Source of the DNA: Lacihabitans sp. LS3-19
GTDB taxonomy: Bacteria; Bacteroidota; Bacteroidia; Cytophagales; Spirosomataceae
DNA: 64,000 bases
Assembly (NCBI RefSeq): GCF_024343575.1
Contig: NZ_RJUA01000009.1
Location: 1-64,000, forward strand
Direction of reading: 5' to 3'
Part shown: positions 33,739 through 43,462 of the stretch, piece by piece
Layout of the letters: each line of letters opens with the position of its first letter
Numbering within the stretch: the first letter of the stretch is position 1
Position numbers and translations under genes: made by a program
Notes under the pieces: generated by a model
Database searches by the model: none
Seen by the model: the letters and a program-made list of their open reading frames with translations, nothing else
Told to the model about the DNA's origin: nothing

Positions 33739-36729
33739 ATGAGTTTTAAAAAATTAAATGATATCGGAGGTTGGCTGGTTTTTGTCATTTCCCTTATTAC
33801 CTTCACACTTACAGTGGAGCCAACGGCAAGTTTCTGGGATTGCGGAGAGTTTATAGCTTGTGCTTATAAATTGCAAGTTCCTCACCCTGCGGGTGCTCCA
33901 TTTTTCCTTCTAATTGGCCGAATTGCCTCCTTATTTGCAGGATCGGATGTTACTAAGGTTGCATTAATGATAAACATGGTTTCTGTACTTGCAAGTGCAT
34001 TTACTATCTTATTCATGTTTTGGACAATCTCGCTAGTTGCTAGAAAATTAGTGGGTAAAACTGCAGAAAATATTGACACTGCTAGTACTATTTTGGTATT
34101 AGGTGCCTCATTAGTAGGTTCATTGGTATATAATTTCTCGGAATCTTTCTGGTTTTCGGCAGTTGAAGCAGAAGTTTATGGAATGTCATCATTTTTTACT
34201 GCAATAGTTGTTTGGGCAGCATTCAGATGGGAGTTAATTGAAGATCCAAGGCAGCAAAACAAATGGCTTCTTTTTATTGCTTATTTAGTTGGCCTTTCAA
34301 TTGGAGTTCACCTTCTAAACTTGGTTACTATTCCAGCTTTGGCTTTGTTGTATTATTTTAAAAAGAACCAAAATCCTAATTTTAAAGGTGGTTTTATTTC
34401 ATTTTTAATTGGATTAGTTGTTTTAGGAATTATAATGGTTGGCTTGATTACTGGTTTACCAACTCTAAGTTTTTCTTTTGATAAATTGTTCGTCAATTCA
34501 TTCGGAATGCCGTTTGCATCTGGTATGATTTTCTTCATTATTGTTCTTATAGCAGCTTTAGCTTATGGTATTCATTATACGCAAAAACAAGGGAAGGCTA
34601 TTGCGAATACAATCCTTTTATCATTTGCTTTTGTATTGATAGGGTATTCAACATACACTATTGCCTTGATTCGTTCTAATTATAATCCGCCTATCAATGA
34701 GAACAATCCTAGTGATGTATTGAATTTTACCTATTATTTGAAAAGAGAGCAATACGGTTCTAGACCTTTACTTTACGGTCCAATATACACTGCTCAATTG
34801 ACTGAGATTAAGAGAGGTGAGCCGAATTATAAAGTTGGAAAAGATAAATACGAAGTTTACGATTATAATCCAGAATATGTTTGGGACAGCAAAGGTAAAA
34901 TGCTTTTGCCAAGAGTTTGGAGCCAAGACCCAAATCACATTAACCTTTATCGAAGCAAACTGAATCTTGCTGAAGGTCAAAGACCTGGATTGGCAGATAA
35001 TCTCAAGTTCATGTTTAATCATCAGTTTGGGCACATGTATTGGCGTTATTTTATTTGGAATTTCTGGGGTAGAGCCTCAGATGTATCTGATGTAGCTGGC
35101 ACAAACATATTTGAAACTAAAAGTGATTTACCTAAATCGTATGCGAATAACAAAGGCAGAACAAATTACTACGGACTTCCTTTGATATTAGGAATACTTG
35201 GCTTTTTGTTCATGTATTTTAAACGTGATAAAGATGCCATCGTAATGTTTTTGTTGTTTTTCTTTACAGGTTTGGGTTTGGTTATTTATTTAAATTCACC
35301 TCCTGTAGAACCTCGTGAAAGAGACTATATTTATGTTGGATCATTCTATTTCTTCGCAATTTGGATAGGTATAGGTGTTATGGCGATTGCTGAGTGGGTT
35401 CTAAAATTTATCAAAAACAATTCTGCGAAAGCTGGAGTCGCTACTTTTTTAAGTTTAACAGTGCCGGTAATAATGGCGAATTCGGCTTGGCCAGGCCATG
35501 ACAGATCCGATAGATACCATCAAATAGATTTTGCAAAGAACTTATTGAATTCTTGTGAAAAAAATGCCATATTATTTACAGGTGGAGATAACGATACTTT
35601 CCCTTTATGGTATGTGCAGGAAGTGGAGGGTTTCAGGACAGACGTAAGGGTTTGCAATTTGAGTTTATTAGGTACAGATTGGTATATCGATCAAATGAAA
35701 AGAAGTACCTATGAATCGCAACCTTTGCCTATTTCTATGAATACTGAGAATTATAATAAAGGTATAAACGACCAAATTCCTTTTGTTAAAAATCCAAATC
35801 CGCAAATTCAGGCAGGTATTAATCTTAAAGAATTCTTGAATTTGGTCAAAAACAACGATCCTGCTATTCAAATGCAAGTTAGTTCGGGTGAAATGATTAA
35901 TGTTTTGCCATCACCGAATTTCTATTTAGAGCAAAATGCTGAAGAAATAGCTGGTCAAAGCTTTGTGCCTGAAAAATACAAAGCATTGGTGAAAGATAAA
36001 GTAGAGTGGAATTTTGGAGAAAAGGATATTTTGAAAAACGACCTTTTGGTGTTAGATATTATTGCTCAAAATAACTGGAAAAGACCTATTTATTTCTCAG
36101 GAACGCTTTCTCCAAGTTCGTATATGAATTTAAAAGAATTCTGCCAATTAGAAGGTTATGCGTATAGATTGATGCCATTTAGAGTTCCGGGTGCCAAAGA
36201 TGGTTTCGTAAACTCTGACATAATGAAAGATAGGTTGGTTAATAAAATGTATTGGAGAAATCTTAATAATCCTAATGTTTATTATGACTCTGAAACTTAT
36301 CTAAAAGTACCAATGGTAACAGCCAGGTTTGCATTTTTACGTTTGGTAGACCAGTTGGTAAGAGAAGGCAAAAAGGATGAAGCTGAGAAATTCCTAGACA
36401 AATCTTTAGAAATTATGCCAGACAATACGATTCCTTATGATCAATTGGTAGCAAATTATCCAATATTCTATTACGAAATAGGCAAACCAGATAAAGCTAG
36501 AAAAGTAGCCGAAGTTATGGTTAATAGAGCAGATGATGAATTGAAATATTTTATTGAAAAGAATAAATCTGCTGGAAACAGACAATGGGGTGATGGAAAT
36601 ATTCAGTCAATAATACAGTCTGATATGAGAGTTATACAAATGTTATATTCTGCTGCAGAACAGTATGACAAACCATTATCTGAGAAGTTTAGGAAGATAT
36701 ATGAAGGCCATTTGGCAAAAATTCAATAA
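33739..36729 (+). CDS. GT117/DUF2723 family membrane protein, putative protein O-mannosyltransferase
   Basis: This 996-residue protein has an N-terminal multi-helix GT-C-like module (about 550 residues) and a C-terminal soluble region with TPR-like helices (about 870-990, AEKFLDKSLEIMPDN). Conserved DUF2723 motifs are TASFWDCGEFIACAYKLQV and PHPAGAPFF near the N-terminus and EPRERDYIYVGSFYFFAIW in the middle. Human TMEM260 of this family (GT117) is a protein O-mannosyltransferase; the family is large in Bacteroidota, which have general protein O-glycosylation. Substrate here is not known. It is followed by a strong terminator. Confidence 0.85.
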   Translation: MSFKKLNDIGGWLVFVISLITFTLTVEPTASFWDCGEFIACAYKLQVPHPAGAPFFLLIGRIASLFAGSDVTKVALMINMVSVLASAFTILFMFWTISLVARKLVGKTAENIDTASTILVLGASLVGSLVYNFSESFWFSAVEAEVYGMSSFFTAIVVWAAFRWELIEDPRQQNKWLLFIAYLVGLSIGVHLLNLVTIPALALLYYFKKNQNPNFKGGFISFLIGLVVLGIIMVGLITGLPTLSFSFDKLFVNSFGMPFASGMIFFIIVLIAALAYGIHYTQKQGKAIANTILLSFAFVLIGYSTYTIALIRSNYNPPINENNPSDVLNFTYYLKREQYGSRPLLYGPIYTAQLTEIKRGEPNYKVGKDKYEVYDYNPEYVWDSKGKMLLPRVWSQDPNHINLYRSKLNLAEGQRPGLADNLKFMFNHQFGHMYWRYFIWNFWGRASDVSDVAGTNIFETKSDLPKSYANNKGRTNYYGLPLILGILGFLFMYFKRDKDAIVMFLLFFFTGLGLVIYLNSPPVEPRERDYIYVGSFYFFAIWIGIGVMAIAEWVLKFIKNNSAKAGVATFLSLTVPVIMANSAWPGHDRSDRYHQIDFAKNLLNSCEKNAILFTGGDNDTFPLWYVQEVEGFRTDVRVCNLSLLGTDWYIDQMKRSTYESQPLPISMNTENYNKGINDQIPFVKNPNPQIQAGINLKEFLNLVKNNDPAIQMQVSSGEMINVLPSPNFYLEQNAEEIAGQSFVPEKYKALVKDKVEWNFGEKDILKNDLLVLDIIAQNNWKRPIYFSGTLSPSSYMNLKEFCQLEGYAYRLMPFRVPGAKDGFVNSDIMKDRLVNKMYWRNLNNPNVYYDSETYLKVPMVTARFAFLRLVDQLVREGKKDEAEKFLDKSLEIMPDNTIPYDQLVANYPIFYYEIGKPDKARKVAEVMVNRADDELKYFIEKNKSAGNRQWGDGNIQSIIQSDMRVIQMLYSAAEQYDKPLSEKFRKIYEGHLAKIQ

Positions 36730-36749
36730 AAAGAATATATTTTTTATTG

Positions 36750-36783
36750 GCCTTGGATATGAAAATGTCCAAGGCTTTTTTAT
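36750..36783 (+). terminator. Rho-independent terminator after the GT117 gene
   Basis: The stem GCCTTGGA (36750-36757) pairs with TCCAAGGC (36768-36775) around a 10-base loop and is followed by TTTTTTATTT. It separates the GT117 gene from the O-antigen-ligase-like gene. Confidence 0.9.
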
Positions 36784-36881
36784 TTCCAAATTCACAAAAA
36801 ACTGGGTTATACTAGGTTATTTTTGTATGAAAAACCAATAAAAACTTGGGATTTCATTGTACTTTTGTGAAAATTTTTTGA

Positions 36882-38171
36882 ATGAAGTATCTGTTAAGGA
36901 AGTTTTTGGAACATAGAGAGGCTATGGCATTGGCAATATTTATTGCAGGCTTGCCCTTTATTTTCTTTTTAAGAGATGGTTTGCGTCTAGCTCCTGCTAA
37001 TACTTATTTCTCTATTGCCTTACTTTTCGGCCCCTTAGCTTTAACCTTACTTTTTAAAGATTTAAAGTATTTTGAAAGCCCCAATAAACCTGGAATGTTT
37101 ATGATAGGCTGGTTTCTTATCATTACGTTTGTTTATTTCATATTAAGAGATAGATTTACTGCAGTGCAAGGATTGACGGAAACCTTCAACTATATCCTTT
37201 TATTTACCCTTTTTGTGTCGATTAATTTTATGCGGCAGGTTTCGTTAAGTAAATTTTTTATTCATGCTATTATATTTATTTCATTAATTGGTGCTGCTTC
37301 ATTATTATACTACACGTTTACAAATCCACTATATCAAATAGGGCAGAGGGCTTCTATTTCTTTTGAAGAAGACGGAGCCAAAGGCGGTAATCCACATATC
37401 AATGCTAGAGGTGCTTTTTATGGCTTAATTGCCTGTGTAATTGCCCTTAAATATCAAAAAAAGATAAATTTAGGAATCCTTTATCCTACTGTTTCAATTC
37501 TCCTTTTTATAGTAGTCCTGTTTCTAACTCAGACTATGCTTGGGTTTATGGCAGCTTTTCTTTTTATTTCTCTTTTTACTTATTTTAATTTTAATTTTTC
37601 TAGTGTAGTTTCTACCGCTAAATTTTTCTTATTTAAGTGGTACGTGTTGTTGGCTTTGGTTTTGGGTATAGGTAAGGGAATTGTTGAGATTAAAAATAAT
37701 GAGGAGTTTATTACCCCAATCACCAATTATTTGACATTTAGGGTAAATAATATTGTGAAAAGTTTCACAAATCCGGATAATAAAAAACGTAAGCCGAGTA
37801 ACTCTGATGAGTCGGCCAACATGAGGATTCATTTGTTGACCACTGTTTTTGAAAATGCGGAAGAAAATTTTACGGAAGGAAAAGTGAGGTATATTCTTTT
37901 TGGAAATGGATTCAAACATCTTTACGTCGATGTTCCTTATATTGAGGTTTTTGATTCTTTCGGCCTCATAGTGTTTGTTTTTTACAGTATCATGTTTTTT
38001 TATATGGCCAAACTATGTCTCGGTGAAATAAAAAACCCGAAGAGTTTTGGAACAGAGTTTTTAGCCTATTTCTTTATATACTATTTCATTGCCAATTTTA
38101 CGGCGGCATTGGTAATTGACTATACTCGCTTAGGAACATATATGTTGATATTTAAATTTATCAAAAAATAA
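36882..38171 (+). CDS. O-antigen ligase/polymerase-like membrane protein
   Basis: This 429-residue protein has about ten hydrophobic helices and one large loop (about residues 270-350) in the second half, the layout of Wzy/WaaL proteins (PF04932). The loop contains the Arg-rich FRVNNIVKSF and SANMRIHLLTTVFENA segments and FGNGFKHLYVDVPYIEVFDSFG, which match the usual R-x-x-x-W/L and GxGxxxxx...HNxxL-like positions only loosely. The following two genes are GT4 glycosyltransferases on the same strand, so a role in surface polysaccharide assembly is likely. Confidence 0.7.
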   Translation: MKYLLRKFLEHREAMALAIFIAGLPFIFFLRDGLRLAPANTYFSIALLFGPLALTLLFKDLKYFESPNKPGMFMIGWFLIITFVYFILRDRFTAVQGLTETFNYILLFTLFVSINFMRQVSLSKFFIHAIIFISLIGAASLLYYTFTNPLYQIGQRASISFEEDGAKGGNPHINARGAFYGLIACVIALKYQKKINLGILYPTVSILLFIVVLFLTQTMLGFMAAFLFISLFTYFNFNFSSVVSTAKFFLFKWYVLLALVLGIGKGIVEIKNNEEFITPITNYLTFRVNNIVKSFTNPDNKKRKPSNSDESANMRIHLLTTVFENAEENFTEGKVRYILFGNGFKHLYVDVPYIEVFDSFGLIVFVFYSIMFFYMAKLCLGEIKNPKSFGTEFLAYFFIYYFIANFTAALVIDYTRLGTYMLIFKFIKK

Positions 38172-38213
38172 TTTTTTTATCCCTGCATATATTTGCGGAG
38201 ATTATTTCTGTTT

Positions 38214-39350
38214 ATGAGGGTCTTAATCATTCATAATATACTCTGGACGCATTATAAATCGATTTTGTTTGAAGAACTTCAAAAACAAAAGTCGAAGAAT
38301 GATGATATTCGTGTTTTGCAAATTGCAAGGAATGAGTTGTCGAGAAAAAACATGGAAGGGCCTTTAAAAAAATATGATTACGATTATCATTTATTATTTG
38401 ATGATTACATCGAGAATATTCCTAGTTACAAAAAGGTTTTTGCCGTTCTTAAATATATTAGGTCTTATAACCCTGATATAGTTAATATTACAGGGTTTGG
38501 AGGAGATTTAGCGATGACGTTCTCTATTTTGTACGCCTTTTTGCTTAGTAAGAAAATTGTAATCTCTAATGAATCTACTTCTCAAGATCAGCAAGGTTCA
38601 TTTTTGAAAGATTCGATAAAGAAAATGCTCTTTAAAATGGCAAAAGGATTTATCGTTTTTGGGGCTTCCTCCAAAGAATATTTGTTTAAATATGGGGTCA
38701 AACAGGAGCAAATTATAGAAGAAAAAGCGGCAGTAGTTGACGATGTATCCATTTTGGAGATTTTTAATGAAACCAATAATTTTCTTGAAAATGAGATAGT
38801 TACATCTCACAATTTTATTTTTGTTGGCAGGTTAATTCCCGAGAAAAATCTTGATATTTTAATAAGTGGTTTTCAAAGGCTAAAAAGGGAGGTTTCACAA
38901 GCAAAAGATTGGGGCTTAATAGTTTTAGGAAGTGGTGGTGAAGAGAAAAATTTAATTCTTTTAAAAAATCAGCAACCTGATGATATTTTTATGTTTAAAG
39001 GTGTGGATTGGCAAACTGTTCCAAAATATTTAACAAGAGCTAATTGTTTAGTTTTACCTAGTATTTCGGAGCCATGGGGATTGGTAGTAAATGAGGCAAT
39101 GATTTGCGGATTGAGTGTAATTGTTTCAGATAAATGCGGTTGCAAAGACGATTTGGTAAAAGGTAATGGGTTTATATTTAAATCAGGAAATGAAACTGAA
39201 TTATTTGATGCGATGTCAGAAATTGTAAAAAATGAAAATTCCAATATAGAGCTAGGCAGTGTTTCTAAAGAAATTATCAAAGATTTCAAAGTTGAAAATG
39301 TTGCAAAAAGGATATTTATGGGATTCGAAAATATTCATCAAAGGAAATAA
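38214..39350 (+). CDS. GT4-family glycosyltransferase
   Basis: This is a GT-B enzyme of about 378 residues. The start at the ATG 38214 (MRVLIIHNILWTHY) is preferred over the in-frame TTG at 38193, since it begins directly with the first beta strand. The C-terminal half has NFIFVGRLIPEKNLDILI and the donor motif SISEPWGLVVNEAMICGLSV, an E-x7-E pair. It follows the ligase-like gene by 42 bp and precedes a second GT4 gene by 3 bp. Acceptor and donor sugars are unknown. Confidence 0.85.
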   Translation: MRVLIIHNILWTHYKSILFEELQKQKSKNDDIRVLQIARNELSRKNMEGPLKKYDYDYHLLFDDYIENIPSYKKVFAVLKYIRSYNPDIVNITGFGGDLAMTFSILYAFLLSKKIVISNESTSQDQQGSFLKDSIKKMLFKMAKGFIVFGASSKEYLFKYGVKQEQIIEEKAAVVDDVSILEIFNETNNFLENEIVTSHNFIFVGRLIPEKNLDILISGFQRLKREVSQAKDWGLIVLGSGGEEKNLILLKNQQPDDIFMFKGVDWQTVPKYLTRANCLVLPSISEPWGLVVNEAMICGLSVIVSDKCGCKDDLVKGNGFIFKSGNETELFDAMSEIVKNENSNIELGSVSKEIIKDFKVENVAKRIFMGFENIHQRK

Positions 39351-39353
39351 AAT

Positions 39354-40463
39354 ATGCATTTTTTACATATTCTTTCTTATAGTTGGGAAAACGGTGGGGC
39401 GTCAAAGGTTGTTTATGATTTGGCGAAATATCAAATCGAGAATGGACATGAAGCTACCATTATGTCGTTGGATATTGATGGGCATGTAAGATACAAAAAT
39501 ATTGAAGGTGTAAATATTGTTCAGATAAAAGGCAATTTCTTCACTAGATTTCTTCCACTTTTCTCGCCTGATTTATGGGAGTTTTTAAAGACAAAAAGCC
39601 AAACAGTAGATATAATTCATCATCATGGATTGTGGAATTTTACCCTTTTAGCTGCTCATTTATTAGGCTTACATCAAAAAAGCATTGTTACGGTACATGG
39701 TTGTGCACATCCTTATACATTTATTGGAAATAAGATTAAAAGAGGTCTTTTTTCAGTTGGTTTTCAAAAGAGATTTCTTGAAAAAGTAAAAATGATCCAT
39801 GTTTTGCATGTAGGAGAGGAACGCGAAATAGAAGAATATCTAGGCAAAAAAACACCAAATGTTTATATAATTCCGAATGGAATTGAAGTTCCAGATCTCA
39901 AGGTCCCAGAAAATAAAACAGGAAATGATGTATTGTTTTTGAGCAGACTTCATAAAAAGAAAGGATTAGATTTGTTATTGCCTGCATTTAAATTGGTTTT
40001 AGAGAAAATTCCTGATGCGAAATTGTTAATTGCTGGGCCGGATTTCGGTATGAAAGGTTTTGTAGAAGGTTATATTTCTGATAATAAAATGGAGAATTCA
40101 GTTAAAATATTAGGCCCGGTCAATGGTCAGGCCAAAATAGATTTATTGTTAAATTCAAAAGTTTTTGCACTACCAAGTTATTCTGAGGGCTTTTCTATTG
40201 CTGTTTTAGAAGCATTGGTGTATGAATTGCCGATTGTAGCTTCCACAGAAACCGGTCTTTCTAATGATATTTCTGAAACAAAATCAGGAATAATTATAGA
40301 ATTAAATCCGAATTCAGTAGCCAAGGCAATCATAGAAATTTTAGACAATGAAAATTTAGCAAAGGAGATGGCAAAAAATGGCAAAAAACTCGTTTCTGAA
40401 AGATTTGAAACTGAAGTTGTTTGTAGAAATTTTCATCAAATCGTAGAAAAAGTTTTTGTTTAA
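39354..40463 (+). CDS. GT4-family glycosyltransferase
   Basis: This 369-residue GT-B enzyme opens MHFLHILSYSWENGGASKVV with the glycine-rich acceptor loop typical of GT4. VLFLSRLHKKKGLDLLL and SEGFSIAVLEALVYELPIV (E-x7-E) form the donor site. It is the last gene of the ligase-GT4-GT4 group and lies 143 bp before the ribosomal rplU gene, which has its own promoter. Function: addition of one sugar to a surface or exported glycan. Confidence 0.87.
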   Translation: MHFLHILSYSWENGGASKVVYDLAKYQIENGHEATIMSLDIDGHVRYKNIEGVNIVQIKGNFFTRFLPLFSPDLWEFLKTKSQTVDIIHHHGLWNFTLLAAHLLGLHQKSIVTVHGCAHPYTFIGNKIKRGLFSVGFQKRFLEKVKMIHVLHVGEEREIEEYLGKKTPNVYIIPNGIEVPDLKVPENKTGNDVLFLSRLHKKKGLDLLLPAFKLVLEKIPDAKLLIAGPDFGMKGFVEGYISDNKMENSVKILGPVNGQAKIDLLLNSKVFALPSYSEGFSIAVLEALVYELPIVASTETGLSNDISETKSGIIIELNPNSVAKAIIEILDNENLAKEMAKNGKKLVSERFETEVVCRNFHQIVEKVFV

Positions 40464-40537
40464 TATGTCTTTTTTGAATAAAAATGATACTGTAGAAGAA
40501 ATTTACTTGATAAAACGCATTAATATTTAATATTGGT

Positions 40538-40568
40538 TTGGATAAATCAGGAAATAATCTTAATTTTG
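40538..40568 (+). promoter_or_regulatory. Consensus Bacteroidota promoter for rplU-rpmA
   Basis: TTG at 40538-40540 and TAATTTTG at 40561-40568 are spaced by exactly 20 bases, the best promoter match in the window. Transcription should begin near 40575, leaving about a 30-base leader before the ATG at 40606. Confidence 0.8.
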
Positions 40569-40605
40569 CACTCCAATTTTTTATAATCATTTAAATTTAG
40601 CTAAG

Positions 40606-40920
40606 ATGTACGCAATCGTAGAGATAGCAGGCCAGCAGTTTAAAGTTGAAAAGGGTCGTTTCATTTATACCCACCGTTTGGCGGGAGAAACGAACGCTGA
40701 GCTTGTTTTTGACAAGGTTTTACTTGTCGATAATGATGGTGCGGTTTCAATAGGAGCCCCGACTGTAACTGGTGCACAGGTAAAATGCACAATCCTTGAA
40801 CATTTGAAAGGAGAAAAAGTAATTGTTTTCAAGAAAAAAAGACGTAAAGGTTATCAAAAGCAAAATGGACATCGTCAAGCTTTGACTAAGATTCAAATTG
40901 ACGAGATAATTGCTGCTTAA
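40606..40920 (+). CDS. rplU: 50S ribosomal protein L21
   Basis: This is a 104-residue ribosomal protein of normal length, starting MYAIVEIAGQQFKVEKG, with the C-terminal KKKRRKGYQKQNGHRQ rRNA-binding signature of L21. It is followed 30 bp later by rpmA, the universal rplU-rpmA pair, under a consensus promoter. Confidence 0.98.
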   Translation: MYAIVEIAGQQFKVEKGRFIYTHRLAGETNAELVFDKVLLVDNDGAVSIGAPTVTGAQVKCTILEHLKGEKVIVFKKKRRKGYQKQNGHRQALTKIQIDEIIAA

Positions 40921-40950
40921 TTATTTATAATTTTAAAACATTAATAGACG

Positions 40951-41217
40951 ATGGCACATAAGAAAGGTGTTGGTAGTTCGAAAAACGGTCGTGAATCAGA
41001 AAGTAAGCGTTTAGGCGTAAAATTATTCGGTGGTCAAGATGCAATTGCAGGTAATATCATCGTTCGTCAACGTGGAACAAAACACAATCCTGGTCAAAAT
41101 GTAGGCTTGGGTCGTGATCATACGCTTTTTGCGTTGAAAGATGGTATCGTGACTTTCAAAAAAGGTCGTGAAGGTAAGTCTTTCGTTCACGTGCTTCCTG
41201 CTGCGGTAGAAGCTTAA
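40951..41217 (+). CDS. rpmA: 50S ribosomal protein L27
   Basis: This is an 88-residue protein starting [20 protein letters not shown] with the L27 signature [13 protein letters not shown]. The N-terminal tail that reaches the peptidyl-transferase centre is present without an extra cleaved leader. It shares the operon with rplU and is followed by a strong terminator. Confidence 0.98.
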   Translation: MAHKKGVGSSKNGRESESKRLGVKLFGGQDAIAGNIIVRQRGTKHNPGQNVGLGRDHTLFALKDGIVTFKKGREGKSFVHVLPAAVEA

Positions 41218-41234
41218 TTTTCGAAAAAGAAATT

Positions 41235-41260
41235 AAAAAGAGGCCTAGCCTCTTTTTTTT
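41235..41260 (+). terminator. Rho-independent terminator of rplU-rpmA
   Basis: The stem AAAAAGAGGC pairs with GCCTCTTTTT around a three-base loop (CTA, 41245-41247) and runs into T residues to 41260. Confidence 0.92.
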
Positions 41261-41319
41261 TGCCCTTTGCCCAAACTTATAGTTTTTTTTTTGTGTTAAC
41301 ACTGTATTAAAATAATAAC

Positions 41320-41916
41320 ATGCTGAAGAGAAATACAATGATATATACGGAGTTGAGCCCTAATCCCAACTCGATGAAATTCGTTTTAAATTATGAAATA
41401 GTTCCTGAAGGATTATCATTCGACTATCCTGATATGGCTTCAGCCAGAGAAGAATCCAAAGCTTCTCCACTAGCTGCTGATATTTTTCAATTTCATTTTG
41501 TAAACCGTGTTTTTATCTCTTCAAATTTCCTTACAATTACCAAGGATGCAGAAACAGAATGGGAGGAGGTATTGTTTGATCTTAAGAAATTCATAAAAAT
41601 ATATTTTGACGAAAGTCATCCTGTTTTTGCTCAGAAAACTATTGATTCAAATACCTTAATTGTTGACCCTAACGACACTGAGGTAGTAGCTAAAATAAAA
41701 GCCACATTGGATCAATATGTTCGTCCAGCAGTAGAGTCTGACGGAGGAGCAATTAACTTTTCTTCTTTTGACGAAGAGTCTGGCTTGGTAAAAGTATTTC
41801 TTCAGGGTTCGTGTAGTGGTTGTCCTTCTGCCACAATTACCCTAAAATCGGGTATTGAGCGTCTTTTGACATCCATGGTGCCAGAAGTAAAATTGGTAGA
41901 AGCAGAGGAATTATAA
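41320..41916 (+). CDS. Nfu-type iron-sulfur cluster scaffold/carrier protein
   Basis: This 198-residue protein has an N-terminal Nfu_N domain (TELSPNPNSMKFVLNYEI) and a C-terminal NifU domain with the CxxC cluster ligand GSCSGCPSATITLKSGIE. It delivers 4Fe-4S clusters to apoproteins; clients here may include the NapH-like protein. An internal ATG at 41338 (MIYTEL) is an equally possible start. It is monocistronic and ends two bases before the convergent regulator gene. Confidence 0.92.
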   Translation: MLKRNTMIYTELSPNPNSMKFVLNYEIVPEGLSFDYPDMASAREESKASPLAADIFQFHFVNRVFISSNFLTITKDAETEWEEVLFDLKKFIKIYFDESHPVFAQKTIDSNTLIVDPNDTEVVAKIKATLDQYVRPAVESDGGAINFSSFDEESGLVKVFLQGSCSGCPSATITLKSGIERLLTSMVPEVKLVEAEEL

Positions 41917-41918
41917 GC

Positions 41919-43397
41919 TTAGCTCAATTTTGCAATTGCCTCTGTCATAGATTTTATATGCCTCCGTTCTTGTAATATTGTAGGGGCAGCCACACGCTCT
42001 TTGCAATCAAAAATAGAACACTTTTCGCAAGTTTGATTTACATTTTGGACTGTAACCTTCGAGTCATTTAAAAAACCGATTTTTTTGGATGCCTCGTCTG
42101 ATATTTCGAAACCCAAGCTTACGCTTACATTGGTATTTTCTAAAATATTCAAAGGTCTTGCTATAGATATTACAAAATATTGATTTCCAGCATCTTGATA
42201 ATTGGATATTTGAGTATCTATGAGTTGTTGATTTTTATCTTTCTTTTGCAAAGAAGATAATTCGTCTAAAATTTTAATTGAGATCCATCTTCTACAATAG
42301 TTCTCATTTTTGCTTTCTTGAGGGTCATGTTGTTTATAAAGATGTAATTCTTTGGTTAAACTGTAGTCTTTTGTGCCAATTGGTGCTTCAAATCTTAGGA
42401 AAAACAATTTGTCAATTCCAAAAGAATCAGGTAAAATACTGAAAATTCTATGAAGAAGAGTTTCTGGCGTGGTTTGATATTTTTGAATTATTTCGTTTAG
42501 TTTTTTGCTAGAAAATTTATCGCTTTTAAATATCTCAGTTAAACTCTTTACTAATGGTTCTTTTTTTATCAGGATTGCTCCAGCAAAATAGGAAGCTTGA
42601 AAATTATTAAAAACCTCCTCGAATGAATTAACTTTTATCCACGATGAGGTCATTGGACGAGTTTTAATGTTCATAAATAGAAAACCAACTTCCCTTGCCA
42701 AAGTAAAGGCTCTTTGGTCAGATGAAATCCTTTTATTGATCATCAATTTTTTGCTCTTCGGAATAAATACTGACCGTATAGTAGCTAAAGTAGGATGGTC
42801 TTTTTCGTCAAAATATTCAATCGAAATGCCATATTGGTCTAAAAGTAAGTTTGATAAATAGAACTCATCAATTACTTTTTCATCAGAAACACTATTTTTT
42901 TTCAAAAAATCTTTCGCAATTTCCTCTAAATCTGGGAAATAGTTATTGTGCATTTCTTGATAAGATCTCAATACCGCAAAATAAAACTGCTCAACACTCA
43001 TGCTGTAGCTACGAGCTATTTTTATTATTGTATTAATAAATGCACTGAGTTTGATAGGAGCGTCAGACAACATCTCCAAGAGATTCGCAGGGTCAATTCC
43101 AAAAAAATCGAAAGGTATTTCTGTTAAAAAGTTAGATTTCAGTAATTTAGAAATAGGTTCTAGCTTTTTGTTTAATTTTAAAGAAACCAAACTGTCGTAA
43201 TCAATATCCAGTGCTTCTGCTAATGCAGATATTTTATCAGCTTTTGGGTATTTTTTGCCTTTCTCTATCTCATTGATGTAAGACATTGAAAGTTTCGAAA
43301 TGTTAGATAAATCTTGAAGAGAAAAGCCTTTTTCTTGACGTAACTGTTTCAGTTTTAATCCAAAAATTAATTTTATATGGTCTGTATTTAAACTCAT
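41919..43397 (-). CDS. XRE regulator with degenerate IrrE-like domain (ScfR/RamB type)
   Basis: This 492-residue regulator has an N-terminal XRE helix-turn-helix (about 10-65; FSLQDLSNISKLSMSYINEI), a middle IrrE/ImmA-like domain (about 160-290) and a C-terminal DUF2083 domain ending with CEKCSIFDCKERVAAP. In active IrrE/ImmA proteases the core reads HExxH; here it reads TLAREVGFLFM, so both His are missing and protease activity is unlikely. This matches the short-chain-fatty-acid/glyoxylate regulators ScfR and RamB, which sense acyl-CoA or related metabolites. Target genes are not evident. It is monocistronic. Confidence 0.8.
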   Translation of the reverse strand: MSLNTDHIKLIFGLKLKQLRQEKGFSLQDLSNISKLSMSYINEIEKGKKYPKADKISALAEALDIDYDSLVSLKLNKKLEPISKLLKSNFLTEIPFDFFGIDPANLLEMLSDAPIKLSAFINTIIKIARSYSMSVEQFYFAVLRSYQEMHNNYFPDLEEIAKDFLKKNSVSDEKVIDEFYLSNLLLDQYGISIEYFDEKDHPTLATIRSVFIPKSKKLMINKRISSDQRAFTLAREVGFLFMNIKTRPMTSSWIKVNSFEEVFNNFQASYFAGAILIKKEPLVKSLTEIFKSDKFSSKKLNEIIQKYQTTPETLLHRIFSILPDSFGIDKLFFLRFEAPIGTKDYSLTKELHLYKQHDPQESKNENYCRRWISIKILDELSSLQKKDKNQQLIDTQISNYQDAGNQYFVISIARPLNILENTNVSVSLGFEISDEASKKIGFLNDSKVTVQNVNQTCEKCSIFDCKERVAAPTILQERRHIKSMTEAIAKLS

Positions 43398-43462
43398 AAA
43401 ACAGTGGTTTTCAATTCTTAATTTGGGCTAATTTAAAACGAATATTTTTTCAAAAACTTTAA

